Assembly (NCBI RefSeq): GCF_021497885.1
Contig: NZ_CP046523.1
Span: 1,159,501-1,223,500, forward strand
DNA: 64,000 nucleotides
Reading direction: 5' to 3'
Source: Streptococcus oralis
GTDB lineage: Bacteria; Bacillota; Bacilli; Lactobacillales; Streptococcaceae
The translations under genes and the position numbers were made by a program. Positions within the stretch are counted from its first letter, which is position 1. Each line of letters opens with the position of its first letter. Positions 39,700 to 49,026 of this stretch are shown piece by piece. The notes below the pieces were generated by a model that was given only the letters and a program-made list of their open reading frames with translations, did not search any database and was not told the DNA's origin.

Positions 39700-40020
39700 A
39701 TACAAAGAGCGACAAGAAAACGACTGAAAATTAGGAATCTGACGAGAAATCCTGATTTCTCAGTCAGATTATCTATTTTCCGAGTTTTCCGCTCGTGTTC
39801 AAATCAGAACACCTTACTCTACCTTTCTTTTTTTATATTTAGGATAGCGACAGAGAACAAAGTAAAAATGGGAAACTGACGAAGCATCGCAGATGCTAGA
39901 CAGTTTATCTTTTTTACACAGTTCTCCGCCCGTATTCAGTTCAGTAAATACGGTTTACCCATCCTTTCTTGATTTTAAATTTAAATATTTCGCAGAACAG
40001 TTAGCCCGAGTTTGACTATA
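39700..40020 (-). repeat. tandem structured repeat array upstream of deoD (2 full + 1 partial copy)
   Basis: The 357-nt gap 39692-40048 holds no gene. Read on the minus strand, two units of about 130-140 nt share one plan: AGAAAGG, hairpin I, GCGGAgAACT, U/A-rich linker with AGATAA, hairpin II, then TTCC(C/T) and a TCTnTCGCT end. Copy A (about 39842-39972): hairpin I at 39930-39953 (7 bp), hairpin II at 39873-39906. Copy B (about 39700-39832): hairpin I at 39795-39812 (6 bp), hairpin II at 39736-39770 (15 bp plus one bulge). The stems differ in sequence but pairing is kept. A truncated third unit lies at about 39974-40020 (AGAAAGGCAGAGTA, then a GAGTT/AACTC stem). Not BOX or RUP as I remember them. 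Confidence 0.7.
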
Positions 40021-40048
40021 ACTCAGATACTCTGCCTTTCTGTAATTC

Positions 40049-40759
40049 CTAGTTTACCAATGAATCTAAAAATGCGTACAGTTTTGCATTCATTTCAGAA
40101 TAATTGTTTCCACGTAATTCTTCTGGCGTTTGAACAAAAGGCAACTTTTCACTTTGCTCTCTTAATTTCTCCTCACCATCCGCAGCAATCAATAATTCTA
40201 TTGCGTCTGGATCAAATTCCAAATGAGCCTGAAAGGCATAATGTTTCGGACTGAAGCGAATAATCTGACGTGGACAACCTTGACTCGTCGCAAGAACAAC
40301 AGCATCCTCTGTCAGCCCTGGCATATCACCATGCCAGTGGCCGGTTTCTAAAGTTTTTCCGAACAAGCTGACATGAGGATCTGTTAGACCTTGCATCGTC
40401 AATGTCACAGGATAAACGCCGATCTCGCGCTCTGGACTATGTTCATACTTCGCACCATAGGCAACAGATAGGAGCTGCGCACCAAGACAGACACCAACAA
40501 TATAAATATCTGCAGCAATCGCTTCTTTCATAAAAGCAAGCTCAGCCTTAGGGTCATAGTATGGGAAGTTTTCTCTATCCTCATCAGGTGATTGAGGACC
40601 ACCCATGACAATCAGAAAATCAATTCCGTCAATTGTTTCAGGAAGAGATTCTTTTTCATAAACCTTTGTTGATGTAATTTGATGACCTCGTTCTATAGCC
40701 CATTTTAGATATGCGCCTGGAACCTCAAATGTCTCATGTAAAATAAAGTGAACTCTCAT
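40049..40759 (-). CDS. class I glutamine amidotransferase (GMP synthase-like)
   Basis: Stand-alone amidotransferase of the GATase1 family. The ATG at 40759, 4 nt after the punA stop, gives 236 aa starting MRVHFILHETFEVPGAYLKW; the longer frame lies inside punA. Catalytic Cys is in VGVCLGAQLL near residue 94, His in LETGHWHGDM. It has no synthetase partner, so the substrate is unknown; the position in a nucleoside salvage cluster suggests a nucleotide-related ligand. Poor RBS; expression is likely coupled to punA. Confidence 0.85.
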   Translation of the reverse strand: MRVHFILHETFEVPGAYLKWAIERGHQITSTKVYEKESLPETIDGIDFLIVMGGPQSPDEDRENFPYYDPKAELAFMKEAIAADIYIVGVCLGAQLLSVAYGAKYEHSPEREIGVYPVTLTMQGLTDPHVSLFGKTLETGHWHGDMPGLTEDAVVLATSQGCPRQIIRFSPKHYAFQAHLEFDPDAIELLIAADGEEKLREQSEKLPFVQTPEELRGNNYSEMNAKLYAFLDSLVN

Positions 40760-40763
40760 GACA

Positions 40764-41573
40764 TTACAATTCAGCAATAATAGCTTTAAGCAAGCCTTTA
40801 AAGTCGTCTTTGACACGTTCAGTCACTTCCACAACTTCTTCGTGGTTGAGTTCTTCTTGGAAACCTGCAGCATGGTTAGTAATACATGAAATACCGAGAA
40901 CTTTCAAGCCTGAGTGAGCGGCCACAATAACTTCAGGAACAGTGGACATACCAACTGCATCTGCTCCCAATGTCTTATAGGCTCGAATCTCTGCAGGTGT
41001 TTCATAAGTCGGACCGGTTACACCGATATAGACACCTTCATCAAGCTTGATACCAAGTTTTTTAGCCACTTCATGGGCAGTTGCACGGTATTCTGGTGTG
41101 TAGGCTTTAGACATATCTGGGAAACGTGGACCAAAGTCATCCAAGTTTTCACCCATCAATGGGTTTTGCCCCGTCATGTTGATATGGTCTGAGATAGCCA
41201 TCAAGGTACCAGGACCATATCCAATACCACCAGCCGCATTGGTTACAATGACACCTTCACAACCGAGGACTTTCATCACACGAACTGGGAAAGTCACGAC
41301 CTCAAGAGGATTGCCTTCGTAGAAATGAAAACGACCTTGAAGAGCCAAGACCTTACGGCCTGAAAGTTCACCATATACCAATTTCCCAGCGTGTCCGACT
41401 ACTGTTGAGCGGCCCCAGTTTGGAATGTCTGCATAGTCTACTACAACTGGACTTTCGATTTCCTCTGCCAATTCTCCAAGTCCTGATCCAAGGATTAGAC
41501 CGAACTCAGGCGCTAGTATTCCCTTGTCTTTCAGGAAAGCAGCTGTTTCCTTGATCTTATCTAAAAATGTCAT
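40764..41573 (-). CDS. punA: purine-nucleoside phosphorylase, trimeric type
   Basis: Cleaves inosine and guanosine-type nucleosides. 269 aa; phosphate and base sites in GLILGSGLGELAEEI, VGHAGKLVYGEL, LQGRFHFYEG and VTNAAGGI, and the purine-binding Asn in TNHAAGF. Overlaps the upstream DUF1697 gene by one base. Two PNP types in one cluster broaden the nucleoside range. Confidence 0.95.
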   Translation of the reverse strand: MTFLDKIKETAAFLKDKGILAPEFGLILGSGLGELAEEIESPVVVDYADIPNWGRSTVVGHAGKLVYGELSGRKVLALQGRFHFYEGNPLEVVTFPVRVMKVLGCEGVIVTNAAGGIGYGPGTLMAISDHINMTGQNPLMGENLDDFGPRFPDMSKAYTPEYRATAHEVAKKLGIKLDEGVYIGVTGPTYETPAEIRAYKTLGADAVGMSTVPEVIVAAHSGLKVLGISCITNHAAGFQEELNHEEVVEVTERVKDDFKGLLKAIIAEL

Positions 41574-42130
41574 TATGTGTCTCCTTTATTATTTTTTAGC
41601 ATTTGACCGATTTTGTCAAAGGTTTTTGCGTTGCGAATGGTGATGTTGCGATAGAAAGGCATCTTGAGCAAGTACTTGTGATAGGCAGTTGCATAGTAGG
41701 ATTTTTCAGAGAATTTCCCCCAGAAAATCCCAAGTCTTCCAAAATGAACCACTTCATCTTTCAGTTCCAAACTTTCAACTTTCTCAATGACTTGATCCAC
41801 ATCCAAGCCTTCTGTATAAAAGAGGACATCTTTTCGAGCCAAATCTTTGGTCCACCATTCAGGCAGATTTTCAAGTTCTGCTTCAAAGTCCTCAAGACTC
41901 AGTAAAGAAAAGCTCTGAATAAATGGATAATGGACTTCAAAGAAAGCCTCTAACTTTTCCACCAATTGGGCTTTGGCATCTGTCGAAGTAAAGAAAATAT
42001 TGCCACTGTTGATGTAGGTATCAACTTTTTCCAGTCCCAACTCTGTCAATTCTTGACGAAGTTGCGCCATAACAACCTTATTCTTCCCACCGACATTTAT
42101 GCCCCTAACCAGTAAAGCATAGCGTGTCAT
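41573..42130 (-). CDS. DUF1697-family protein
   Basis: 185 aa, begins MTRYALLVRGINVGGKNKV, the family signature (LLRGINVGG), followed by VDTYINSGNIFFTS. Function unknown. It sits between deoB and punA with no spacers (1-2 nt), so it is translated with them; whether it takes part in nucleoside use is unclear. Confidence 0.88.
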   Translation of the reverse strand: MTRYALLVRGINVGGKNKVVMAQLRQELTELGLEKVDTYINSGNIFFTSTDAKAQLVEKLEAFFEVHYPFIQSFSLLSLEDFEAELENLPEWWTKDLARKDVLFYTEGLDVDQVIEKVESLELKDEVVHFGRLGIFWGKFSEKSYYATAYHKYLLKMPFYRNITIRNAKTFDKIGQMLKNNKGDT

Positions 42131-42131
42131 C

Positions 42132-43343
42132 TTATACCAATTTATCTAAGAAACTTTCCCCAATCATGGCAGTTTCAACACCAAAGTTATCCGCAACTGT
42201 TGCTGAGATATCTGCAAAATGCCCAACTGGAATGACACCATTTCCTTTAAAGGCAGGGCTGTAGGCCAAAAGTGGAATGTATTCACGAGTGTGGTCTGTT
42301 CCTGCATAGGTTGGGTCATTTCCATGGTCAGCAGTAATCAAGAGAAGGTCATCCTCTCTCATAGCTGCGATAATTTCAGGCAAGCGTTCATCAAACTCAT
42401 GCAAGCAATCACGGTAACCATGAGCATTGCGGCGGTGTCCATAAAGGGCATCAAAGTCCACCAAGTTTGTGAAGGAGAATCCTTTTTCAAACTCAGCAAG
42501 TCCCATGGTCTTCAATAGTGTATCAATTCCATGGCTGTTTGACTTGTTGTGGCCCATGTCATGGTTGATACCAGCGCCGTTAAAGATATCGTTGATTTTA
42601 CCAACAGCGTACGTATCGATGCCAGCCTCATTCAATTTATCCAAAACAGTTGGGGCAAATGGAGAAACGGCCAAGTCACGACGGTTGGCTGTACGAGTGA
42701 AGTTGCCTGGCTCACCCACATAAGGACGGGCAATGATACGACCTAGAAGGGCAGGGCGCTCAAGGGTAATCGAACGAGCGTATTCACAGATACGGTACAA
42801 TTCATCCAAAGGAATGATGTCTTCGTGGGCAGCAATTTGTAAAACAGGGTCAGCTGAAGTATAGATAATCAACTCTCCAGTTTCCATCTGACGTGGTCCA
42901 AAATCATCGATAACAGCAGTTCCTGAGTAAGGTTTGTTGGCTTCACGAATGACCTTGCGCCCTGAAAATTCTTCGATTTTTGTCAGGATTTCTTCTGGGA
43001 ATCCGTTCCAAAAAGTATCGAAAGGCTCGGTAATGTTGAGTCCCATGATTTCCCAGTGCCCAGTCATGGTATCCTTACCAAGAGATACTTCTTCCAATTT
43101 TGTTGCATATCCTGTTGGATTGCTTTCAGCTGGTACAGTCTTTAGAGGCGTTTCGCGAGGAATATTTCCTAAACCAATTTTAGCCATGTTTGGCACATTC
43201 AAACCAACTGTTTTTGAAATGTGTCCCAGTGTGTCAGAAGCTCCATCTGGAACCCCTGCATTGACAAAGTTATTGGCATCTGGTGCAGCACCGATTCCCA
43301 CAGAATCCAGTACCACCAAGTGAATCCGATTAAATTTTGACAT
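42132..43343 (-). CDS. deoB: phosphopentomutase DeoB
   Basis: Interconverts (deoxy)ribose-1-phosphate and 5-phosphate, linking the phosphorylases here to the pentose phosphate path. 403 aa, alkaline-phosphatase superfamily: metal residues in [12 protein letters not shown] near residue 11 and [18 protein letters not shown] near 336; the phosphorylated Thr lies in [10 protein letters not shown] near residue 90. RBS AAGGAGACAGACT. Confidence 0.96.
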   Translation of the reverse strand: MSKFNRIHLVVLDSVGIGAAPDANNFVNAGVPDGASDTLGHISKTVGLNVPNMAKIGLGNIPRETPLKTVPAESNPTGYATKLEEVSLGKDTMTGHWEIMGLNITEPFDTFWNGFPEEILTKIEEFSGRKVIREANKPYSGTAVIDDFGPRQMETGELIIYTSADPVLQIAAHEDIIPLDELYRICEYARSITLERPALLGRIIARPYVGEPGNFTRTANRRDLAVSPFAPTVLDKLNEAGIDTYAVGKINDIFNGAGINHDMGHNKSNSHGIDTLLKTMGLAEFEKGFSFTNLVDFDALYGHRRNAHGYRDCLHEFDERLPEIIAAMREDDLLLITADHGNDPTYAGTDHTREYIPLLAYSPAFKGNGVIPVGHFADISATVADNFGVETAMIGESFLDKLV

Positions 43344-43366
43344 AGTCTGTCTCCTTATTATTTTAG

Positions 43367-44050
43367 TTATCTTGCTTTTCTTGAAGTTAAAATCTGAACA
43401 CCATCTCGTCCCGCTACGATGACCTTATCCACCATTTGGTTGAACAAGCCATGCTCTACGACACCGACGACATGGTCCAATTCTTGTCCGAAGGCAATTG
43501 GATCTTCAATGACATCCAAGGCTAGGTCAATGATAAAGTTCTGCATATCGGTCACAAAACGTTGACCGTCTTTTTCACGGAAACTTGGTTTGTAGCCAAC
43601 TCGTTCAAACCGACGAAAGACCTGTTCTGCACCATACTGAACCACTTCTACAGGCAATTTAAAAGCACCTAGTTTTTCTACCAGTTTGCTTTCATCCACC
43701 ACCCAAATATATTCTTTCGATGGTGTCGCTACAACCTTCTCCATGAGAAGGGCACCCCCACCACCTTTGATCCCATTAAACTGGCTATCTACTTCATCCG
43801 CCCCGTCAACTGTCACATCAACAAAGTCTACTTGATCAATCGACTTGAGCGGGATGTTAAGACCTTCAGCCTGTTTACTGGTCACACTAGAAGTCGTTAC
43901 AGCAGTAATTTGCAAACCTTCTTCCTTTATACGACGACCTACTTCCTCTACGAAATAATAGGCAGTAGAGCCAGTTCCAAGTCCGACTACCATACCATCC
44001 TTGACAAACTCAGCAGCCTTGATACCTGCCATCTTTTTCAGATTCTCCAC
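43367..44050 (-). CDS. rpiA: ribose-5-phosphate isomerase A
   Basis: Converts ribose-5-phosphate to ribulose-5-phosphate. 227 aa; [15 protein letters not shown] near residue 22, DGADEVD near 83 and [12 protein letters not shown] near 95 are the active-site segments. First gene of the rpiA-deoB-DUF1697-punA-amidotransferase run. Confidence 0.96.
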   Translation of the reverse strand: MENLKKMAGIKAAEFVKDGMVVGLGTGSTAYYFVEEVGRRIKEEGLQITAVTTSSVTSKQAEGLNIPLKSIDQVDFVDVTVDGADEVDSQFNGIKGGGGALLMEKVVATPSKEYIWVVDESKLVEKLGAFKLPVEVVQYGAEQVFRRFERVGYKPSFREKDGQRFVTDMQNFIIDLALDVIEDPIAFGQELDHVVGVVEHGLFNQMVDKVIVAGRDGVQILTSRKAR

Positions 44051-44079
44051 TTAAATACCTCCAATAAAGAGCTACTTTT

Positions 44080-44085
44080 ATTATA
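44080..44085 (-). promoter_or_regulatory. extended -10 promoter of rpiA-deoB-punA operon
   Basis: Minus-strand ATGTTATAATAA, 30 nt before the rpiA ATG; TGn extension present, -35 weak. No operator could be assigned. Confidence 0.6.
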
Positions 44086-44117
44086 ACATGTATCCGTTTT
44101 TATTTCATGAATACACT

Positions 44118-44149
44118 TGAAAAACCCGAACATTTTTATTTCGGGTTTT
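44118..44149 (-). terminator. terminator of the U32 peptidase gene
   Basis: Stem AAAACCCGAA / TTCGGGTTTT with a 9-nt loop; followed on the minus strand by TTC after a U-run. Confidence 0.8.
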
Positions 44150-44155
44150 GGTGTC

Positions 44156-45085
44156 CTATTTAACCATATCAGGATCGTAATCATAGAATCCTGTGTCGAG
44201 GAAACGGTTTTTAGGGTGTAACTTGCGCACTTCCTCATCTAACAAGAAGGCTTGGTCATGGCTGAAATTCCCCTCTTGGATCAAGCCACGCGCTTGAATA
44301 AAGAGTTTAGCAATTTCTACAAAATTTTGACCTGGGGTGTAGAGACCTTCTAGCTTCCAATGAGTAAAACCATGCTCGACCAGTTCTGTCAATTTGGTCA
44401 TCAAATCAAGGTCGTTGTTGGCAAAGATGTGGGTACCATGATTGTCTTCAAAGATGGAATAATGGCTTTCTGGGTCACTCGGCTCTGCCAAGAAGAGGTC
44501 ACGTTTACGCGTCTTTTCATCATCAATATGCGTAAAGTTATAGTAGTTTTGTAAGAGCGGACGTTTAGAATGGTGAATGACACTAGCTCCGTAAACCAAC
44601 ACTTCAGCAGGAATTTCCAAAATCTCGGGCATCTTGAAAAGTTCAGCAGATGGAATTTCACGGGCCAAGACAGCCTCAGATGCGCCAGCCTTTTGACCCC
44701 AGAAGTTAATCTGACGGCTACTTGTCACCATAGTTGAAGCATCGTAGATGGTTTTAAAGGAGTAGCCATCACGGTTGACCACGTAAAAGACACCTGCGTC
44801 CCCAACAGTAATATAGTCTGTCTTGATTTCTTCCAAGAAGTCTAGGAAAGGCTTGATACGATCCATCATATCTTGGTGCATGAGGGCATTAACCGCGACA
44901 ATCAACTCTTTACCAGCCTCATGAACAATATTAGCGATGGTGCGTAAGTCTTCATAACTAAAGGTTGTTGGCAGACGAAGGCCAAAATCTTTCTCACCAA
45001 CATAGATACGATCTACGCCAGCTTCGAGTAACTGTTCAACTTGTTCAATACTTTCAGCAGTTGCTGTAATGATAATCTTTTCCAT
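44156..45085 (-). CDS. peptidase U32 family protein
   Basis: Short U32-type protein of 309 aa, starting MEKIIITATAESIEQVEQLLEAGVDRIYVG (TIM-barrel-like). U32 relatives include the tRNA hydroxylation factors TrhP/RlhA and reputed collagenase PrtC; peptidase activity of the family is doubtful. No signal peptide, so cytoplasmic. In Firmicutes a longer U32 gene is often next door; none is seen here. Monocistronic between its own promoter and terminator. Confidence 0.85.
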   Translation of the reverse strand: MEKIIITATAESIEQVEQLLEAGVDRIYVGEKDFGLRLPTTFSYEDLRTIANIVHEAGKELIVAVNALMHQDMMDRIKPFLDFLEEIKTDYITVGDAGVFYVVNRDGYSFKTIYDASTMVTSSRQINFWGQKAGASEAVLAREIPSAELFKMPEILEIPAEVLVYGASVIHHSKRPLLQNYYNFTHIDDEKTRKRDLFLAEPSDPESHYSIFEDNHGTHIFANNDLDLMTKLTELVEHGFTHWKLEGLYTPGQNFVEIAKLFIQARGLIQEGNFSHDQAFLLDEEVRKLHPKNRFLDTGFYDYDPDMVK

Positions 45086-45092
45086 AAGAAAA

Positions 45093-45098
45093 ATTATA
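45093..45098 (-). promoter_or_regulatory. extended -10 promoter of the U32 peptidase gene
   Basis: Minus-strand TGTGGTATAAT, 8 nt before the start codon at 45085. The transcript would have almost no leader, so a leaderless or very short 5' end is possible here too. Confidence 0.5.
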
Positions 45099-45173
45099 CC
45101 ACATTTCTCAAAAATCAGCTATGAATACTAGGAGTTTTATAAAAAGTCAAAGCCATTTTTAAAGCTTTCAATC

Positions 45174-45203
45174 AAAAAGTGAACAGTAACTTGTACCATT
45201 CAC
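45174..45203 (-). terminator. terminator of the FtsX-type ABC exporter operon
   Basis: Minus-strand GTGAATGGTA / TACTGTTCAC stem (10 bp with G-U pairs, 5-nt loop) followed by TTTTTG. Confidence 0.7.
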
Positions 45204-45209
45204 TCTATT

Positions 45210-45890
45210 TTATGCATGTGTTTCTTCAACTAGATGGCCATCATTCATGACATAAATACGGTCAACCTTATCAAGAAGACGGGTATCATGCGTAATCATA
45301 ACAACTCCTCTTCCTTGTTCATGGGCAATGGCAGCCAGCATCTCCGTTACTTGGTAGGCACGCTGGGTATCCAGACTAGCTGTCGGCTCATCTGCAAGAA
45401 CGATGCTCGGATTGTTATAGAGCGCTCTAGCAATCGCGGCACGCTGACGTTCGCCACCCGATAGAGCATTGGGATACTGATCTTGTACTTTTTCCAAATC
45501 CAACAAGTCAAACAGCTCTTTTCGGTCACTTTTACTATTTTTTCCCTTATCTAGTCTGTCAATCAAATCCAGCTGTTCCTTGACCGTTAGAAATGGAATT
45601 AAGTTTGAAGCCTGAAGAATGAAGCCAAACTCTCTAAAACGGAGGTCTGTTTTTTCCTTCTCCGTCAAACTGCCTGTTTCCTTCCCTTTGACTAGAATCT
45701 TTCCACTCGATGCTTCCTGTAGTTGTCCTAGAGTTGTTAGAAAGGTCGTCTTTCCAGAGCCAGAGGGCCCAACGATAGCTACGAACTCTCCCGCATTTAG
45801 CTGAAAATTCGTCTCATGCAGGGCTACGACTTTCATCTTTCCTTCCCCGTAAGTTTTTGTCACTTGATTCATTTCTATCAATGTTGTCAT
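45210..45890 (-). CDS. ABC exporter ATP-binding protein (MacB/HrtA-like)
   Basis: ATPase partner of the FtsX-like permease just upstream. The ATG at 45890 with AAGGAGAATAGT gives 226 aa (MTTLIEMNQVTKTYG); the frame extends to 45914 into the permease gene. Walker A GPSGSGKTTF, signature LSGGERQRAAIARAL, Walker B SIVLADEPTASLD. Substrate unknown; heme and antimicrobial export are both known for this class. Confidence 0.88.
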   Translation of the reverse strand: MTTLIEMNQVTKTYGEGKMKVVALHETNFQLNAGEFVAIVGPSGSGKTTFLTTLGQLQEASSGKILVKGKETGSLTEKEKTDLRFREFGFILQASNLIPFLTVKEQLDLIDRLDKGKNSKSDRKELFDLLDLEKVQDQYPNALSGGERQRAAIARALYNNPSIVLADEPTASLDTQRAYQVTEMLAAIAHEQGRGVVMITHDTRLLDKVDRIYVMNDGHLVEETHA

Positions 45891-45903
45891 ACTATTCTCC
45901 TTA

Positions 45904-46959
45904 TCATTCTGCAATCGCAGTAATCGGGTCCACCTTTAGCAAGCGTGGAAGTGAAATGACACCACCTAGAAGGGCCATCAAGGAAATTACCAAACTTAGG
46001 ACAGAGTAGGCTATCCAACTTGGATAGAAAAAGAAGGTAGCTGGTAAGACTAAAATCACTCCTCCGATTGCCAGTAAGGCTAAAGCAATCCCCATACCAG
46101 CTAGGAGGAAGATTTGACAGAAAAGAGACCAAATAATGGTTTTGATCTGTATACCCTGAGCCCGCATTATTCCATAAAGTCCTAGTTTTTGGATGGTAAT
46201 GATATAAACAAAAATACCTACAATCAAGCCTGAGATGACAATCATAGCGAGAATCATCCCTGAAAATACATTAACCTGAGGTGTGTAACCAGGAATTTTC
46301 GATATCATTTTTGGAATAGAAATCTGTTTCAGTCCATCGCCAGCCACTTCTATATCATTTTTCAATACCAAAGCAGAGATGGAACGATTGGCTTTCAAGG
46401 TTCCTTGTAAGGTCCAATAAGTTGTCAGACTCGTAAAGACAACAGGCTCTGTGAAAAACTTATTTCCTTGAGTCAGGCCTACAATCTTGTAGCTTGCCTC
46501 GCTTCCATTGAGCTGAATGGCATCACCTAGCTTCATCCCATAGTTCTCAAAAGACTGATCTACGACAACCTCATCATCCCCGTCAGGGTAACGACCCTCC
46601 GTCAAACTAGGAGAGATAAAAGAATCCCAGTCTTGAGCAAAAATGGAAACATTGACCTTTTCACTACCATCGACTAGATTGGTCACAGCGAACATATAGC
46701 CCAGGGGAGCCGCATCTTCAGAACTCTTCTCCTTGTAGTCCTTTTCAGGAATAAAAGATGCTGTCAAATTATCATTTGCGTAGTCAGATAAAACCACACC
46801 CGTCGCTTGCCAGTTATCAATAGCGGCTCGGTTGTTACGTACAAGACCAAGAGCCAAACTGGTCATAAAAAAGACCATGAAAGCGATAAGAAAAATGGTA
46901 GTGAGAATCAAACTATATCGAAGTTTGTTTCGTAATATTTCTTTGATAGCAAGATACAT
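45904..46959 (-). CDS. FtsX-like ABC permease (HrtB/DevC-like)
   Basis: Four-helix FtsX-type permease. Start at 46959 (AAAGGAGATAAGC, MYLAIKEILRNKLRYSLI) gives 351 aa; the frame extends upstream to 47073 without RBS. One helix at about 18-40, a large extracytoplasmic domain (about 45-230) and three helices near the C-terminus ending RLLKVDPITAIAE, the family's typical tail. The order permease-ATPase and the sequence style resemble heme exporter HrtB, but no heme regulator is adjacent. Confidence 0.82.
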   Translation of the reverse strand: MYLAIKEILRNKLRYSLILTTIFLIAFMVFFMTSLALGLVRNNRAAIDNWQATGVVLSDYANDNLTASFIPEKDYKEKSSEDAAPLGYMFAVTNLVDGSEKVNVSIFAQDWDSFISPSLTEGRYPDGDDEVVVDQSFENYGMKLGDAIQLNGSEASYKIVGLTQGNKFFTEPVVFTSLTTYWTLQGTLKANRSISALVLKNDIEVAGDGLKQISIPKMISKIPGYTPQVNVFSGMILAMIVISGLIVGIFVYIITIQKLGLYGIMRAQGIQIKTIIWSLFCQIFLLAGMGIALALLAIGGVILVLPATFFFYPSWIAYSVLSLVISLMALLGGVISLPRLLKVDPITAIAE

Positions 46960-47339
46960 GCTTATCTCCTTTAACGTTTCCCAGAGGTAGCAAAAGGCCA
47001 CCCAGTCCAATAGACAGCATCTCTGTCTTATCATCCATTCAAAACAACTCCTACCTCTTTTACAAAGAATCACGGTAGCAACTCAACAAATTATCTTAGG
47101 AAAAGCACTTGCTTGCTATCAATTTATATAAGTTATCCCTTCCTTACTCAGTATATTTATAATAGAGAAGGTTAGGCCATCTGTTTCAAGTGTAACATCC
47201 ATGCTATCACTTTCCCTAGTAAGTGTCAAGAAGAGCGACTTTGAAGTTGATAAGAGACTTTAGCACTTTTGTAACCATTCTGTAACAATTCTCTGCATAA
47301 AAAATGATAAAATAGTTAGGTACTGTTAAGGAGAGAATC
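46960..47339. other. intergenic region between the exporter operon and DUF3270 gene
   Basis: 380 nt with divergent transcription. On the minus strand AAATATACTGAG (-10 at about 47148-47153) is the only reasonable promoter for the exporter, leaving a leader of about 190 nt. On the plus strand GATAAAATAG near 47305-47313 could serve the DUF3270 gene, with AAGGAGAGAATC as its RBS. No clear operator, riboswitch or repeat was recognised. Confidence 0.4.
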
Positions 47340-47624
47340 ATGCCCGCAAGAAAACTAGAAGCTTATGAGTTTGAACAAGCCCCCGAATCAAAACAAACTC
47401 CGCTTTATCAAGATTATACACCAGAAGCCCCTATCGGCTCTAACCTAAAAGAGATTTTATTTTTTGTAAATATTGCTTGTTTTTGTATTTTTATGGTGCT
47501 TTTTAGCTTTATCTTTTTAGCCTTAAAATTGAATACAGCTTTATCATTTATCGCTGCTATGGGGACAAGCTTCGCACTTTTACAACTCCAAAGAAAGATT
47601 ATTAAACAAAAAATTTTAAAATAA
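47340..47624 (+). CDS. DUF3270-family membrane protein
   Basis: 94 aa: a polar N-terminus (MPARKLEAYEFEQAPESKQT), two hydrophobic helices (about 40-62 and 67-84) and a basic tail (QRKIIKQKILK). It matches the small DUF3270 family of streptococci, function unknown. RBS AAGGAGAGAATC directly before the ATG. It lies convergent to ciaRH and has its own terminator. Confidence 0.82.
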   Translation: MPARKLEAYEFEQAPESKQTPLYQDYTPEAPIGSNLKEILFFVNIACFCIFMVLFSFIFLALKLNTALSFIAAMGTSFALLQLQRKIIKQKILK

Positions 47625-47652
47625 AGGTTGGTACTACTACCAGCCTTTTTTC
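47623..47652 (+). terminator. terminator of the DUF3270 gene
   Basis: GGTTGGTA-CTAC-TACCAGCC stem followed by TTTTTT, right after the stop codon. Confidence 0.85.
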
Positions 47653-47660
47653 TAGTTATC

Positions 47661-47690
47661 GAAAAAGACAGTTATAAAACTGTCTTTTTT
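47661..47690 (-). terminator. terminator of ciaRH
   Basis: Stem AAAAAGACAGTT / AACTGTCTTTTT with an ATAA loop; bidirectional in form, at the ciaH 3' end. Confidence 0.8.
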
Positions 47691-49026
47691 ATTTATTCTT
47701 ACGTTTTGGAGGAGATTGAATAGCGATCTTAACTTCAAAAATTGTTCCTCTAGGTTTGTTATCTTTGACGCTAATCGTTCCTCGTAAGGCATCTACGATC
47801 TGCTTAGCCAAAGATAGTCCTAGACCAAAGCCACCCTTCTGACGGGTTCTCGCCTTGTCTACACGGTAAAAGCGGTCAAAAATTTTCTTCTTGTCAGGAG
47901 CTGAGATTCCAATACCATTATCTGTTACTGTTAGATAGAGGTGGCGATCTGTAGCATAAACCACAAACTCAATTTTCCCATCTTCTTCGGTATACTTGAT
48001 AGCATTATCAAATAAGATGGTCATGAGCTGTTTTAGGAGCAACTGATCGGTCATGAAGGGACGATAAATCCGATTTTCATAGTCAAAAACTCGATCATTT
48101 TCAGAAGCAATCAACTCATAGTTAGCAAAGGTCGTCTTAAAGAACTGTGGTGATACTTCTGCTATTTCTGGCTTGATTCCATCATCTCGACGTGCAAGGT
48201 TGAGAAGATTAGTTGTAAGGAAGCGCATGTTGCGAACTTCTTCAAGACTCGAAGCGATGCTTTCGCTGGATTCCATAATCGTTGCCTCTGGTTTTCGAAA
48301 GAGATTCTCTAAACGATTTTGTAAAACGGCCAAAGGTGTTCTCAGTTCGTGACTCGCATTTTCAACAAAGGACTTCTGCTTTTGCATGCTTTCCAGCAAG
48401 GGTTTGACACTGACACGTGCTAGGTAAACACTGGCAATTAAAGACAGAAGCCAGAAACTAGCCATCACTACAACAATTAAATGCTCGTGGTTTTGGCTGA
48501 TTTGCTCAAGCTGGCTGGTATTGATCAAGACTGCCGCATATTTGACATTGCTTGATACGGAGGAAGAATTGGTTTCCATCAAGATCATCCGGTAGGTTTC
48601 TTCCTGACCGTAGCTATTGACAACTTGGATTTGCCGAATGTGATTCAACTCTTTCTTGTCCAGTTTGATCTTATCCAAGCCTAAAAAACGATTGCCCAGT
48701 AAGAGTTGGTTAAAATCCTTGTCAAAGAGCAAGACTTCCGTATTGGAACTGACATTGGGTTTGATTTCAGCCTTGCTGGCATCCGCGGTTGCGGGTTGGA
48801 TGTCCTTGACCTCTTCAGTTGCCCTATTCAGGGCTAACTGGATAACCGCTTGGGGACTACTACTAAGGGCTTGGAGTTTTTCATCTACAGAAGTGTAGAG
48901 ACTCGAGTGCATGACCTGAAGGATAATCAAGGTCATAGCAGAGAAGATCAGGGTGAACACTCCAAAGTTTCGAATAAAATAACTGAAATCATCCGCATAC
49001 CATGTTTTTTTTAGTTTATTGAACAT
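47689..49026 (-). CDS. ciaH: sensor histidine kinase CiaH
   Basis: Membrane kinase of the CiaRH system, affecting competence, beta-lactam tolerance and bacteriocin control. 445 aa: TM1 about 20-40, an extracytoplasmic sensor region, TM2 about 183-205, H-box with phosphorylated His in [14 protein letters not shown], then ATPase N, G1 and G2 boxes ([24 protein letters not shown]). It overlaps ciaR by 11 nt. Confidence 0.96.
   Translation of the reverse strand: MFNKLKKTWYADDFSYFIRNFGVFTLIFSAMTLIILQVMHSSLYTSVDEKLQALSSSPQAVIQLALNRATEEVKDIQPATADASKAEIKPNVSSNTEVLLFDKDFNQLLLGNRFLGLDKIKLDKKELNHIRQIQVVNSYGQEETYRMILMETNSSSVSSNVKYAAVLINTSQLEQISQNHEHLIVVVMASFWLLSLIASVYLARVSVKPLLESMQKQKSFVENASHELRTPLAVLQNRLENLFRKPEATIMESSESIASSLEEVRNMRFLTTNLLNLARRDDGIKPEIAEVSPQFFKTTFANYELIASENDRVFDYENRIYRPFMTDQLLLKQLMTILFDNAIKYTEEDGKIEFVVYATDRHLYLTVTDNGIGISAPDKKKIFDRFYRVDKARTRQKGGFGLGLSLAKQIVDALRGTISVKDNKPRGTIFEVKIAIQSPPKRKNK

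Noticed and set aside
39697..39879. 60-aa plus-strand frame in the deoD upstream region
   Set aside because: It covers the structured repeats, has no RBS, and the repeats keep pairing rather than a reading frame.
39700..40020. BOX or RUP repeat
   Set aside because: The units lack the BOX A/B/C sequences and RUP ends as I remember them; they resemble a structured RNA module instead.
46960..47073. Upstream extension of the FtsX permease from 47073
   Set aside because: No RBS at the upstream ATG and a Cys/Trp-rich, non-membrane-like extension; the start at 46959 has a strong RBS and matches the family N-terminus.
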